A stretch of 64,000 nt of DNA from Kitagawia praeruptora (lineage: Eukaryota > Streptophyta > Magnoliopsida > Apiales > Apiaceae): positions 132,576,501-132,640,500 of the forward strand of contig CM075346.1 of NCBI GenBank assembly GCA_037693485.1, in the 5' to 3' direction. The position numbers were made by a program, and so were the translations under genes. This document shows, one piece after another, positions 51,438 through 62,042 of this stretch. The notes under the pieces are model-generated. The model ran no database searches and had not been told where the DNA came from. It saw nothing but the letters and a program-made list of their open reading frames with translations. Within the stretch, counting starts at the first letter, position 1, and the number at the start of each line of letters is the position of its first letter.

Positions 51438-54400
51438 CTAAAAATTTAACATTCCTAACTCACTTACTAGTCTACTGAATGTAGTCTCATCAAGTGGTTT
51501 AGTTAGAATATCTGCAAGCTGTTTGTCAGTAGGAACAAAATGAAGTTCCACAGTACCATTCTCAATATGTTCTCTAATAAAATGATACCTGACATCAATG
51601 TGCTTAGTCCTTGAATGTTGAACTGGATTTTCTGCAATTTTAATAGCACTAGTATTATCACAAAACATAGGAATATTACTAAATGTCATTCCATAATCCA
51701 GCAACTGATTTCTTATCCAAAGGAGCTGTGCACAACAACTGCCTGCTGCTATGTACTCAGCTTCTGCAGTTGAGGTTGAAACAGATTGTTGCTTCTTGCT
51801 TGCCCAAGAAATCAATCTATTTCCCAAAAATTGACATGTACCTGTAGTGCTTTTCCTGTCTATCTTACACCCTGCATAATCAGAGTCTGAATAGCCAATT
51901 AGAAAGAAATCAGATTCTCTAGGATACCACAAACCAAGATTTGGAGTTCCTTTGAGATATCTAAAGATTCTCTTCACAGCAATTAAATGAGATTCCTTAG
52001 GATTACTTTGGAATTTAGCACATAAACAGGTAGAAAACATTATATCTGGCCTACTTGCAGTTAGATATAACAATGAGCCTATCATGCCTCTATAACTAGT
52101 ATTATCCACACTCTTCCCCTTAGGATCAGAGTCTAGTTTAGTGGCTGTTGCCATGGGTGTTTTTGCAACTGCACAGTCTTGAAAGTCAAACCTTCTTAAA
52201 AGATCTTTGATATACTTTGACTGATTAATGAAAATACCAGTCTCAGTCTGTTTGACCTGCAAGCCTAAGAAATAATTTAGTTCACCCATCATGCTCATCT
52301 GATACTTAGACTGCATAAGCTTGCTAAACTTAGCACACAACTTTTCATTAGTAGAACCAAAAATAATATCATCAACATAAACTTGAACTAAAAGCAATTC
52401 ACCTTTTATCTTTCTAAAGAATAGAGTTTTGTCAATTGTACCTCTTGTGAAGCCATTTTCAAGAAGAAATTTAGACAAAGTCTCATACCATGCTCTTGGT
52501 GCCTGCTTTAGTCCATAGAGTGCCTTGTCAAGTTTGTAGACATGATTTGGAAACTTTTGATCAACAAATCCATGTGGCTGTTCTACATACACTTCTTCAT
52601 CAAGTTTGCCATTTAAAAAAGCACTCTTTACATCCATCTGGTATACCTTGAATTTTGAATGAGCTGCAAATGCAAGAAACATTCTGATTGCTTCCAATCT
52701 TGCTACAGGTGCAAAGGTCTCATCATAATCAATGCCTTCTTCCTGAGAATAACCTTTGGCCACCAGTCTTGCTTTGTTTCTTACAATCATACCAGATTCA
52801 TCTAGCTTGTTTCTGAAAACCCATCTTGCACCAACAATAGATCTATCTTTAGGTCTTGGTACCAGTTTCCAAACTTTGTTTCTCTCAAACTCATTTAACT
52901 CCTCCTGCATTGCAATTACCCAATCAGGATCCTGTAAGGCTTCTTCAACCTTCTTAGGTTCATTTTTTGAGAGAAAGCAACTATACAAGCATTCATTTTG
53001 AATTGATCTTCTAGTTCGAACACCACTATTTGGATCACCAATTATCAAATCTTCAGAATGATCCTTTGTCCATTTTCTAACAGGTGGTAAATCAACTCTG
53101 CTAGTCTCTCCCCCTAAGTTAGTGGTATCTCTTGTAGAAGAATTCTCTCTACCTTCAAAAACTCTCCTTTGATCAATAGAATCAGTAGATTCCATATTGC
53201 TGCTAGTTACTGATCTTTCTTCAGTAGACTCTGAAAGGTCAGTTCCTGATGGAGTAGACTCTGAAACATCAATTCCTGATGGAATAGATTCTGAAAGACT
53301 AGTCTGCTCCTGATGATCACTGTGTTCTCTCTGATTTATTTGCTCCCCCTCAACAGTAGCATTCCTTTGGGAAGCAATAGAAATTTCTTCTGGAGAACCT
53401 TCATCATCACTTGAGAGTATCTCAGAATTCTTCAGATTTTCAAATTCCAGTTTGTCATGGCTTTCATCAGTTTGCAAAATTCCAAATTTCTTATCATCAA
53501 ATGCAACATGAATTGATTCCATAACAATGTGAGTTCTGAGATTATAAACTTTGAAGGCCTTAGATGCTGAATATCCTAGAAAAATTGCTTCATCCGATTT
53601 GGCTTCAAATTTTCCAAGTTGTTCTGGATGAACTTTTAGGACATAGCATTTGCATCCAAAGATGTGAAAATATTTCACACTTGGTTTCTTTCCTTTGATC
53701 ATCTCATAGGGAGTTTTTCCATGACTATTTACCAAGGTACAGTTCTGAGTGAAACATGTAGTGTTAATAGCTTCTGCCCAAAAGTAGGTTGGAAGTTTTG
53801 CATCTGCAAGCATGGTTCTTGCTGCCTCTATGAGAGTCCTGTTCTTTCTTTCCACTACACCATTTTGTTGAGGTGTACCAGGTGCAGAAAACTGTTGAGT
53901 GATTCCATTGTCTGCACAAAACCCCTCCATTGTAGAATTCTTGAATTCTGTACCATTGTCACTCCTAAGTACTTTGACTTTGTACTCAGAGTTATTATGA
54001 ATATTCTTGATGAGTTCAATGATTTGCTGAGGAGCTTCATCCTTCTTGTGTAGAAAGAACACCCATGTGAACCTTGTGAAATCATCCACCATAACTAGAG
54101 CATATCTTTTCTTGCTGATAGACATAATGTTTACTGGACCAAACAGATCAAGATGTAGCATGTGAAATGGTTCAGTAATTGAATTTTCAGTCTTGCTCTT
54201 GAAAGTGGTTCTTCTTTGCTTTCCAAACTGACATGCATCACAAAGTCCATCTTGCACAAAATTCGCCTGAGGTAGGCCTCTCACCAAATTGTGTTTAACA
54301 AGTTGATTAAGCTTCTTGAAGTTAAGATGTGAGAGCTTCTTGTGCCAATTCCAGCTTTCATCATTTGTTGCTTTGCTGTAGAGACATCTAACAATTCCTT

Positions 54401-55979
54401 TAGATGTATCACTTAAGCTGGCTTCATATATGTTACCATGCCTTTGACCAGTTAGAACAATGTCTCCATTCTGCATATTCAAGACTTTGCATCCTTCTCT
54501 GTCAAAGATTGATTTGTAACCTTTATCACCCAGTTGATTTATACTTAAAAGAGTATGTTTCAAGCCTTCAACCAGTGCTACATTTTCTATGATGACATTC
54601 CCCAAAATAATTGAGCCATATCCCAGAGTTTCTCCTTTGTTGCCATCTCCAAAAGATATTACTGGGCCAGCTTTCCTCTCAAACTTTGTAAGCAGGGACT
54701 TCTTTCCAGTCATATGTCCAGAGCATCCACTGTCCAAGATAATTGAATGCTTCTTTCCTATGCCCTTAACAGAGGATGGAGAAGTTTTCTTTGGAGATCC
54801 AGGTTTGTCTGAACTATTGGCCATCAATGCAATGTTTTCATAATCCAATTCATCTTCAGAGTCACTGGAATCAGCCCAATCTTTCTGTGTGACCATAAGT
54901 GCATTACCCTTTCCTGAATTCCTAGGCTTCTTACACTCACTAGCAAAGTGTCCAAGCTCGCTGCAGTTAAAGCACTTGATCTTGGCTTTATCAAGCTTGA
55001 CAATTGTACTTTTGCTCTTGTCACTCTTCTTCTCCTCCTTCTTTTGAAAAGGTCCTTTGCTAAATCTTCTCCTGTTGAATCTTCCTTTCTTGAAAGCTTT
55101 AGCAAACATAGCAAAGAGTTCTTGCATCTCAGATTCAGAATCATTATTGTCAGAGTCCATATCAGTAGTCTCTGACTCAGAACTTTCTTTGCTTTTCTTC
55201 TTCCTCGAATTCTTTACAGCAATCTCTTCATGCTGTTCTTCAGGAAGCTTCTTTACTTCAGATTGAGCAGTAAGTGCAATAGTCTTCATCTTTCCTTCAC
55301 TCCTGCTCTTTTTCTGCTGCTTGTCAAGTTCATAAGCTCTCAATTTTCCATATACTGCCTCTAATGAAATCTCATCCAGATCATTAGCTTCCTCAATCGC
55401 AGATATCTTCTCATTGTAGAAATCAGGCAAAGCTTTCATGAACTTTGTATTCATGTCCTCCAAGTCGTAATATTTACCATGCATGGCCATCTCATTGATG
55501 AGTTTTGTAAACCTATCAAAGGTATCAGTAAGTGACTCACCAGACTTGGATTCAAAGTACTCATACTGTTGTACAAGTAATGTCCTCATATTCTTCCTGA
55601 CAGGCTTAGTTCCTTCACAGTGAACCTTAAGATTGTCCCATATATCCTTAGCAGTTTTACAAGAGAGAACATAGTTAGTGAGAACGGAATCAAGACTTTT
55701 GAATAATATGTTTCTCACTTTAGCATCTTTGAGAACATTCTCCTTGTCCTTATCTGACCATTCAGATTTTGGCTTCTCTGCTGTATGTTCTGGAACAACC
55801 ACACCATCAACAGTTGCTTGTCCAACGACCTTTGTTGGAACAAAAGGTCCATCTCTGATTCTGTCAAGATAATCAGGATCTGTTGCTTCCAGATGATGCA
55901 ACATCTTTACTTCCCATAGAGTATATTCGTTTCTCTTGAGCATAGGGATTTTAGTATTCCCATCCTTGTAACCAGACAT
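51438..55979 (-). CDS. gag-pol: Copia-B gag-pol polyprotein (1,513 residues, open)
   Basis: Single frame from ATG 55979, about 33 bases past the primer site. gag of the copia type at about 1-240 (WDNLKVHCEGT, LTDTFDRFTKLINEM, LRAYELDKQ), one CCHC knuckle CFNCSELGHFASEC (about 332-345), protease DSGCSGHMTG (about 414), pre-integrase (WNWHKKLSHL...CDAC, about 540-586). Integrase core: HLDLFGPV (about 610), SDNGTEF (about 675), QQNGVVERKN (about 710). RT: VAKGYSQEEGIDYDETFAPV (about 1080), MDVKSAFLNG (about 1115), YVDDIIFG (about 1200). RNase H: GYSDSDYAGCKIDRKSTTG and STAEAEYIAAGSCCAQ, ending ADILTKPL (about 1490). All catalytic residues visible are present. It copies the element RNA and integrates the DNA. 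Confidence 0.96.
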   Translation of the reverse strand: MSGYKDGNTKIPMLKRNEYTLWEVKMLHHLEATDPDYLDRIRDGPFVPTKVVGQATVDGVVVPEHTAEKPKSEWSDKDKENVLKDAKVRNILFKSLDSVLTNYVLSCKTAKDIWDNLKVHCEGTKPVRKNMRTLLVQQYEYFESKSGESLTDTFDRFTKLINEMAMHGKYYDLEDMNTKFMKALPDFYNEKISAIEEANDLDEISLEAVYGKLRAYELDKQQKKSRSEGKMKTIALTAQSEVKKLPEEQHEEIAVKNSRKKKSKESSESETTDMDSDNNDSESEMQELFAMFAKAFKKGRFNRRRFSKGPFQKKEEKKSDKSKSTIVKLDKAKIKCFNCSELGHFASECKKPRNSGKGNALMVTQKDWADSSDSEDELDYENIALMANSSDKPGSPKKTSPSSVKGIGKKHSIILDSGCSGHMTGKKSLLTKFERKAGPVISFGDGNKGETLGYGSIILGNVIIENVALVEGLKHTLLSINQLGDKGYKSIFDREGCKVLNMQNGDIVLTGQRHGNIYEASLSDTSKGIVRCLYSKATNDESWNWHKKLSHLNFKKLNQLVKHNLVRGLPQANFVQDGLCDACQFGKQRRTTFKSKTENSITEPFHMLHLDLFGPVNIMSISKKRYALVMVDDFTRFTWVFFLHKKDEAPQQIIELIKNIHNNSEYKVKVLRSDNGTEFKNSTMEGFCADNGITQQFSAPGTPQQNGVVERKNRTLIEAARTMLADAKLPTYFWAEAINTTCFTQNCTLVNSHGKTPYEMIKGKKPSVKYFHIFGCKCYVLKVHPEQLGKFEAKSDEAIFLGYSASKAFKVYNLRTHIVMESIHVAFDDKKFGILQTDESHDKLEFENLKNSEILSSDDEGSPEEISIASQRNATVEGEQINQREHSDHQEQTSLSESIPSGIDVSESTPSGTDLSESTEERSVTSSNMESTDSIDQRRVFEGRENSSTRDTTNLGGETSRVDLPPVRKWTKDHSEDLIIGDPNSGVRTRRSIQNECLYSCFLSKNEPKKVEEALQDPDWVIAMQEELNEFERNKVWKLVPRPKDRSIVGARWVFRNKLDESGMIVRNKARLVAKGYSQEEGIDYDETFAPVARLEAIRMFLAFAAHSKFKVYQMDVKSAFLNGKLDEEVYVEQPHGFVDQKFPNHVYKLDKALYGLKQAPRAWYETLSKFLLENGFTRGTIDKTLFFRKIKGELLLVQVYVDDIIFGSTNEKLCAKFSKLMQSKYQMSMMGELNYFLGLQVKQTETGIFINQSKYIKDLLRRFDFQDCAVAKTPMATATKLDSDPKGKSVDNTSYRGMIGSLLYLTASRPDIMFSTCLCAKFQSNPKESHLIAVKRIFRYLKGTPNLGLWYPRESDFFLIGYSDSDYAGCKIDRKSTTGTCQFLGNRLISWASKKQQSVSTSTAEAEYIAAGSCCAQLLWIRNQLLDYGMTFSNIPMFCDNTSAIKIAENPVQHSRTKHIDVRYHFIREHIENGTVELHFVPTDKQLADILTKPLDETTFSRLVSELGMLNF

Positions 55980-56012
55980 GATTGCAGATCTTTATGATTA
56001 CTCGAAATCAAC

Positions 56013-56026
56013 CTGCTCTGATACCA
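56013..56026 (-). promoter_or_regulatory. Copia-B primer binding site (initiator tRNA-Met)
   Basis: TGGTATCAGAGCAG on the - strand, two bases inside the 5' LTR; the usual primer of Ty1/copia elements. Confidence 0.92.
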
Positions 56027-56028
56027 AT

Positions 56029-56758
56029 TGTTAACTCGAATAACTTGTAGAAGGGGGGGTTGAATACAAGTTATATAATCGTGTCTGATTTTTGCTTGAT
56101 TATAAGAACAAGAATAAACGAATGAATCAAACTCTTGTTTGTATTAATAAGATCAAATACAAACTCTACCAAAGGTGTACAATACCTTTAGCAGCTGCTG
56201 ACAATACAAATATCTCTCTGTTTGTTTCGTACTCTCGAATACAAACCTTATACAGAGCTACGCACACGAACTCACAACTTCGTCGCTCTTTACAATGATA
56301 TTGAGAGAGTATTTATAATGCTACCTATCAACTAATAACAGAAAGATATAATCTATACATGACAATGTTCTGCCTTCTAGTCGATAGTTTCCTTCAATAG
56401 AAAACTCTTTCCTTCATAATATCTTCTTGCTTGTTCTTCAAACAACGATCCTATTTTATAGCACTTGCCAGTTTCTGTAGCATCCATAATGACATCATCA
56501 GTAACACGACTGATATCAGGATCTGTACACTGCATCAGTATCTGATCAACCATCAGTATTGGACCATCATCAGGATTTGCTCTCTGTTCCTGACATGTAG
56601 TCTCCGATACACTGTTCATTCCTGACTAAACTATACAGATAACTGTCTTACACATAAAACCTAAATACAGTGCTAAATCCTTTATAAGATCAGGATTACA
56701 AGAAGTATAATGTGTAAATTCTATTCTTAACATCACAACTTATGAATTATTCTTAACA
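56029..56758 (-). repeat. Copia-B 5' LTR
   Basis: 730 bp, on the - strand TGTTAAGAATAATTC...GAGTTAACA. A TATA-like TATAAATA is read at 56317-56310. It differs from the 3' LTR at two positions by eye. Confidence 0.96.
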
Positions 56759-56763
56759 TTTTT

Positions 56764-57075
56764 TTTTTTTAAAAGACACAAATAAAACGGGTTACACGTA
56801 GCATGCATTCATCCATATAAGTCCATACATTTTATGCATAAAACGGGAATGAGAAAAGAAGAAATAAAAAAGAAGTCGATTTCAATTCCATTAAATCACA
56901 TCATAGTACGGTGTTCAACAGGTAGGCGTACATTCACAACCCCCCAAGCACTTTATTAACATAAAAGAAAAATTTCTGACCAACTGATCCTAATATGATG
57001 GTAGCTACAACTAATAAGCCACTTTTATTTTCCTACACCTGAAAGAGGTCTACAAGAAACGTTACCTGGGTTCAA
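56764..57075 (-). other. Tat-1 sequence between pol and the Copia-B insertion
   Basis: About 310 bp downstream of the Tat-1 pol stop. Noncoding, with CCCCCC-type runs like those right of the 3' LTR. No feature recognised. Confidence 0.55.
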
Positions 57076-57421
57076 CTACTGGTAATATTTCTTAAGATGT
57101 TCGGCGTTCCATGCCCTCGGGATTAGTTTCCCGTCCAAATCTTCCAAATGATAAGTTCCTTCCCATAAGACTGATTTAATAACATATGGGCCTTCCCAAT
57201 TTGCCTCAAAGGCTCCATATCCTGGAGTCCTCATGTTAGGCATCATCTTCCTTAAAACCAGATCACCAACCTTTAAGGGTCGTGCTCGAACCCTGCCATC
57301 AAAGTACTTGCGAGTCCTTTGTTGATAGGCTGCAAGCTTCAACTGAGAGGTTGCACGAACCTCTTCCACCAAATCTAAGTACAAACGATGATTAACCTCA
57401 TTTTCCATGGGATCAAAGTTA
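57076..57421 (-). pseudogene. pol: Tat-1 pol C-terminus (integrase end), separated by CACTA-2
   Basis: Frame of about 114 residues ending at 57076. It contains AAYQQRTRKYFDGRVRARPL, then VGDLVLRKM, WEGPYVIKSVLWEG and HLKKYYQ, the C-terminal GPY/F-type region of Ty3/gypsy integrase. The upstream part of the polyprotein is at 62043-64000. The frame agrees across the gap once CACTA-2 and one TCT copy are removed. No other lesion is visible in this part. Confidence 0.93.
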
Positions 57422-57630
57422 TCTCACTACACCACAAATGGTCTTTGCCAACACTTGAAAGTGATGTTGCCACGAGAAATGTTGCCTTAGATGTCTAAAA
57501 ATCAATTAAAACGATGTATGCCAACATCATAATCAGATGTTGCCATTCATGTTGCCTTAGATACATTTTTTTCCTCAATGCCAACACTCATATGGGTGTT
57601 GCCTTAGACACCCAAAAAAATGTTAAGTAA

Positions 57631-58874
57631 AAGAGCCCGCTCCCTGAAAAATTGAGAGCCCGCTTCCTGAAAAATTGAAAGCCCGCTCAAAATAAAATAC
57701 TGTCTGAAAATACAAACCAAAACACAATCTCTCTATCTCTCTCTCGCTCAAAACTCTCTATCTCAAAGTCTCTCTCCGTCTCTCTCTCTCTCAAAACACT
57801 CTCTCTCTCTCTCAAAACCCTCCTGTTAAAGCTCTTGCTCTTTCACTCCGGTTCGAAATTCATCTCCGGTCGAGCTCATCTCGAACCTTCATATTACTTG
57901 TTCAAAATTATACAAGGTTCAAAGTTCGTGGTATGTTTGTTTCTCCGTCTAATTAGTTCATCTAATTACCCTAGTTTAATTAGTCCATTCATAATTTATA
58001 GTTTACAAACCCTAGTTTTTGGGGGGTTTTTTATTTTGTTAATTTTGGGGGTTTACAAACCCTAGTTTTTGGGGATTTTTTCCTTGTGTTTATCTGTATC
58101 AAGTTTGTTGGGAGTAGTTTTCTGATTGCGAGTAAATACATGAGCCTTGTAAGGTCAGCTAATTTAATTTTGCAATTTTATTATTATGGGTGTTTAGGGG
58201 GTTCAAGTTCTGATATTTTTGGTCATCAATTTAGATTTAAAAGTATACATGGGAATAGTTATAAGGTTATTGCTGATATTACGTATTCAATGCTTACTAG
58301 TCTTGAAATGTTGGTTCAGTTTAATGATTTTAATGCTAATCAGTGGATTGCTAAGAGTGAAAGTTTGAATGTTAGGGTGATATGTTCGTGTGGTAGTAGA
58401 AAGGTTTCGAAGGATTATGGCTTGTTTCGAATGTGTGAATTTTAGTAGCAGAAGTGGCTTGGTTTTCATTCCTGCAAAAGGTAATTATTTCATATAATGT
58501 ATTAGGTGATGCAAATTTTCATATCATCTTGTGATACAGATTATGAATTCTATTTAACTAATGTGTCTTGGTTCAGAACTTTTTACATATTTTGTCTGAT
58601 AATATTCCTTATGTTGAATTCATCGTCCATATTCCTAGCTAGTTTGTTCACAGAGGTCGTTAGAAAAATAGTGTTTGGTGTGACACCTTTGTGATAAATT
58701 TATGCCTTGAACTTTTTATAATTTGTTTAAAACTTGTGCTGTCTACAGTTTGAACCATGGTGAAACAGAGATATCTTAATAGCTACATTGTAACATTGGT
58801 GAAATAGGCAATCACTTCCTAATGTCCATACTGACCTATCACTACAGAGCTCTTCAATCTCAAATACATATTCG
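57631..58874 (+). other. CACTA-2 interior: leader-like CT tract and unidentified gene-like sequence
   Basis: CT-microsatellite (about 57727-57820) resembling a plant 5' UTR, then two near repeats of a GTTTACAAACCCTAGTTTTT block (near 57990 and 58050). An open frame at 58086-58445 has FGHQFRFKSIHG, LTSLEMLVQFNDFNANQW and CSCGSRKVSKDYGLF near its end. The Cys-x-Cys segment may be part of a zinc-binding plant protein, but I do not recognise the parent. Probably captured sequence. Confidence 0.4.
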
Positions 58875-59220
58875 GAGGGTGGATGAGAATTTCTGAATTT
58901 GGAGGCTAACGATTCAGATTCTGAGAACTCTGTCCAGTCAGACCAAGGATACGAGCCATCTGATGTGCAATCTGACTCGGAATCAGGTGACGACAATGAT
59001 GATGAAAGTGCCTCTTTGGTGGACTCTGAAGAAGATTCCGAGGAAGGAGATGTAAAGGAGGAAGAAGGAAAAACATGGGAAGAGTTGGAAAAGGAAGCAA
59101 CCACTGCAGATAGATAACATGGAGCTGAATCAGACAGTGAAGTGGAGAGGAAAAGAATGACTTCAGGTGTCACGGGCACCTTCAGGTGACAACCCTAGTA
59201 AGAGGCATGGAATGAGGTGA
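58875..59220 (+). pseudogene. SPT16: Captured SPT16 (FACT complex) terminal exon fragment
   Basis: Encodes, in broken frame, the acidic C-terminal tail of the FACT histone chaperone large subunit. EFLNLEANDSDSENSVQS, DQGYEPSDVQSDSESGDD and GKTWEELEKEA match plant SPT16, followed by HGAESDSEVERKR and, in a shifted frame, SRAPSGDNPSKRHGMR and a stop at 59218-59220. A TGA at 58884-58886 sits where Trp of GGWEF is expected, and a TAA follows ADR at 59114-59116. Two nonsense changes and a frameshift make it a pseudogene fragment. FACT reorganises nucleosomes during transcription in the nucleus; this piece cannot. Confidence 0.85.
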
Positions 59221-59662
59221 ACAAGTGAGAGTGGTGTCAGGTCCCCTGTTTCTCCTTCACCTAATCTGTTTTAGAAATATTGACACTAGCTTTAGAAACT
59301 TTAAGTTCAATTTTATTTTGTTTTCACTTTCTTTTAATAAACAGTAGTATTGATGCCATGCCTTACAATAAATATGCACGAAATATGCGACAAACTATAA
59401 AGTTTAGGTTTTCATATTCACTATTATTATAAGTTTTGTTTGGCAATTTTTGAAAAGAAAAAAGAAACTTGGAGACATTTTGAACTAATAAATAATTTAG
59501 ACGTATGACTGTAAGAACAACATATAAACTACTACTCTTCCATACTCCATAGTTGCTATAATGGCTTTACCTTTGTGATCTTGTTCTATTAAGTACATTA
59601 ATTGCTGTTGTTATTTAAGTTTTCTGGTTATTGTACAATTGTTTTCTTGTGTTGGCTTTCAG
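59221..59662 (+). other. CACTA-2 interior between captured exons
   Basis: AT-rich, noncoding. The last part (to CTTTCAG at 59662) is the intron sequence preceding the CTP synthase exon; the remainder may be SPT16 3' UTR. No boundary visible. Confidence 0.45.
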
Positions 59663-59756
59663 ATTGTTGAGTTGCCTAGTCAACAATACTATGTGGGTGT
59701 TCAATTCCATCCTGAGTTTAAATCAAGGCCAGGGAAACCGTCTACTCTTTTCTTAG
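59663..59756 (+). pseudogene. Captured CTP synthase exon
   Basis: A 94-nt exon between an AG acceptor and a GT donor encoding VELPSQQYYVGVQFHPEFKS and RPGKPSTLFL. This is the end of the class I glutamine amidotransferase domain of CTP synthase; the His and Glu of FHPE are part of its catalytic triad. CTP synthase makes CTP from UTP and glutamine in the cytosol. Only one exon is present, with no lesion in it, so it is a captured fragment rather than a gene. Confidence 0.88.
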
Positions 59757-61218
59757 GTTTGTGTCTTTCCTTCTATTCGTGCTATCTTTTGTTAATTTGC
59801 TATATTAAAAGAGCTGACATTTGTGTCTTCCCATCAAGTTGAATTTCTGCTAGCAGCTGATCTGGTACTGGTACAAATTCATTCTTTGTATTATAGTATT
59901 GCTTTTAAGTAACTACAGCTTATTTGTTTGTATTATAGGATTGTTTCTTGATGCTGTAATAGAGTAAGAAGAGCTTATTCTTTGATATCCAAAAGCGGTT
60001 GATGCAACAATGGCTTCACTTGAATTTCTTGTTGTGAATATATTGTCACTGTAACCCTTGCAGGTATCTGATATGATTAGTTTTTTCCTTGTGCATCTGT
60101 GGCACCAGGTTTGGGGATTTTTTTACTAGTAGATGTTTATATTGTAACCATTCAATTACAGGATAACTTCTGTCCTATAAAATGATGTCTGCAACTTGCT
60201 TATTAGTGATAACAAGCTTACAGCAGAGGCAAGTCACGGTTAGAAAAATTAGTTCATTAATCGATAACATAAAGAATCAGTTCCAGAAATCAATTAATCA
60301 AACAATTTATGTTTTTGCATTTAGTAAATTATCTCGATGTTTCAGATTAAAAATTTGCTTATTGTTTGCTTTCTTTCATCTTCGACGAGTAAAGTAAATA
60401 TAATTGGCTCACTTCTTCGAGAAAACAGGGGTTTTTTTCGAAGAAAAATTTTAGATGTCTGTGTTGGAGATACTAACATTGAATGGAATCATTTGTGCAG
60501 CTCATTGGCATAACATTGCCAATAACCAGCAAAAGGTGCAACAAGAAGGTTGGTCATTTAACGTCTTTCATTGGAAGTTTAGTGATAGCTAGTCTGTGTA
60601 AATCCTTTAAAGGTGAATCTAACAAGATTTTTGATAGATTTACATTAATTGACCCCAAACAATGCAGGTGTGGCAGAAACAACAATTGTGGACACACATG
60701 TATTTCTTGTTACATTGGTAATTTTACACTTTGATATGTTCTATTAATTCTTCTACTTAGTTATATTTAAATGTGATATGCAGATACCACTTAGTGGGTC
60801 AAATGCAGATATGTAGCTGGTCGACCTGTTGTAAAAAATGCAATGGAGGGAATCGATGGTATTTACTTCTTGTTTTCTGTCGTTTAATATAATAGATCAT
60901 GCTCTTAAGCATAATGCTAATGTAAACATTTCACCTCTCAATTCTCATGGATTTTAGCAAACGTTAATTTATCAACTTATACCCTTTTATTATATGTTAG
61001 ACTTGCATAGATTTGTTGCTGGGATTAAATTTGTTTCTTGCTCTTCGTTTCTGTTACAAACTCCTGGGAAATAAATCAAAATCCATGTTGCAGAACGGTT
61101 CTTTAATACTGGCTATCTTTGAAAAATAAGTTATAGAATGCTAGAAGCTTTAGTAAGCAAGCGCACAGACTTGGATCAATATGCCATTTGATATCAAATT
61201 TATAATTTAACATTTACA
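59757..61218 (+). other. CACTA-2 interior, mostly unidentified
   Basis: Intron-like AT-rich sequence with one open stretch at 60483-60734 (FVQLIGITLPITSKRC, then CRCGRNNNCGHTCISC). The Cys-rich end might be chance or part of another captured gene; I cannot assign it. Confidence 0.4.
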
Positions 61219-61478
61219 GGCAGGAGCTGAGTTGCGACATGTCTTTAGCAGCGAGATTCAGAAAGTTGGCACTGCAGGTGCTAAAGTGTTACTTGAGCTT
61301 GGAGAAAAGGTTGAAAGGATGGAAAAATTAAGCCCATGAGATTTGCTAGAAGAAGTGCATGAGGCTGCTGAAGAATTACAACTAGCAATTGACAAAAAAT
61401 CATACCTTCTTATTAATGCGGAGAGTTGGGCAAGTTCCAGAATGCCACAGGAATTTGAGGACCTTCTTATTAATGTAT
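61219..61478 (+). pseudogene. ALMT: Captured aluminium-activated malate transporter (ALMT) exon fragment
   Basis: After a TTACAG acceptor the frame encodes ELRHVFSSEIQKVGTAGAKV, LLELGEKVERMEKLSP, then TGA (61339-61341), DLLEEVHEAAEELQLAID and KKSYLLINAESWASS. This matches the cytosolic C-terminal region of plant ALMT anion channels, downstream of the membrane segments. The TGA sits where a CGA Arg codon would fit, a typical CpG decay. No membrane domain is present. Confidence 0.85.
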
Positions 61479-62039
61479 AATGATTTGACTTGTGTAATTA
61501 GTAATTTTTTGTAACGGAATTAGTGATATATTTTAGTTTTATAAAAGTTGATAAATGTGATTCATTCAAATTATATTTTAATTTACCTTGACTTGCGTTA
61601 ATTTTTTATTGTATTTTTGAAAATTTTAAGAATATCACAAATAAAACAAAATCCAAAAAAATAATAATTAAAATATAAATTTTCAGAAAATTTATACCAA
61701 CTGGTATGTTGCTGTAGAGGGACAAATATGTTGGAATAGACTATATGGCAACATCGCAAGGGTGTTGGTGTTGAGTAGACAGTGTTGCCATAGACTTTAT
61801 GCCAACACCGGAAACAGTGTTGCTATTTTACATGAAGTGTTGGCATAAGTGCCTAAGCCAACATCATGTTGATGTTGCCATAGTTTTGACAAAATGTGTT
61901 GGCTTAACCTCTAAGCCCACATGCAAATTCCCAACACCTTCAAAATTGACCAAAGTGTTGCCTTAAATCCTATGGTAACATTTTTCAGCATTTTTAACAC
62001 TTATTTTGGGTGTTGCCATAGACCATATATGGTGTAGTG
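61479..62039. repeat. CACTA-2 right subterminal region and terminal repeat
   Basis: AT-rich to about 61680, then dense repeats of GTTGCCATAGA, CCAACA and GTGTTGG units in both orientations, ending in the terminal repeat (GACCATATATGGTGTAGTG) at 62039. Confidence 0.88.
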
Positions 62040-62042
62040 TCT

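Larger units (their letters stand above)
45726..56758 (-). mobile_element. Copia-B: young, structurally complete Sirevirus-like Ty1/copia element
   Basis: 11,033 bp on the - strand with LTRs at 56029-56758 (5') and 45726-46455 (3'), each 730 bp and differing at only two positions I can see (near 46206/56509 and 46450/56753). It has a primer site for initiator tRNA-Met, a polypurine tract, an uninterrupted gag-pol (51438-55979), an antisense unit in the spacer, and a large sense extra ORF (46823-49972). The target duplication is TTTTT, low in complexity. Nothing obviously broken is seen in gag-pol, so this could be autonomous. Placement with Sireviruses rests on layout and needs a tree. Confidence 0.94.
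57425..62039. mobile_element. CACTA-2: non-autonomous, gene-capturing CACTA transposon
   Basis: 4,615 bp flanked by TCT on both sides (57422-57424 and 62040-62042), the expected 3-bp duplication. Left end CACTACACCACAAATGGTCT; right end, read inward on the - strand, CACTACACCATATATGGTCT. Subterminal units of GTTGCC(T/A)TAGA and CAACAC type fill about 57450-57620 and 61690-62030. No transposase frame is present. The interior carries fragments of SPT16, CTP synthase and ALMT genes, with introns and splice sites kept. Confidence 0.93.

Noticed and set aside
53664..54053. 129-codon + strand frame opposite integrase of Copia-B
   Set aside because: Shadow of the conserved integrase coding sequence on the other strand.
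59663..59756. CTP synthase as a resident host gene
   Set aside because: Only one exon is present and it lies between CACTA ends with other unrelated exon fragments.
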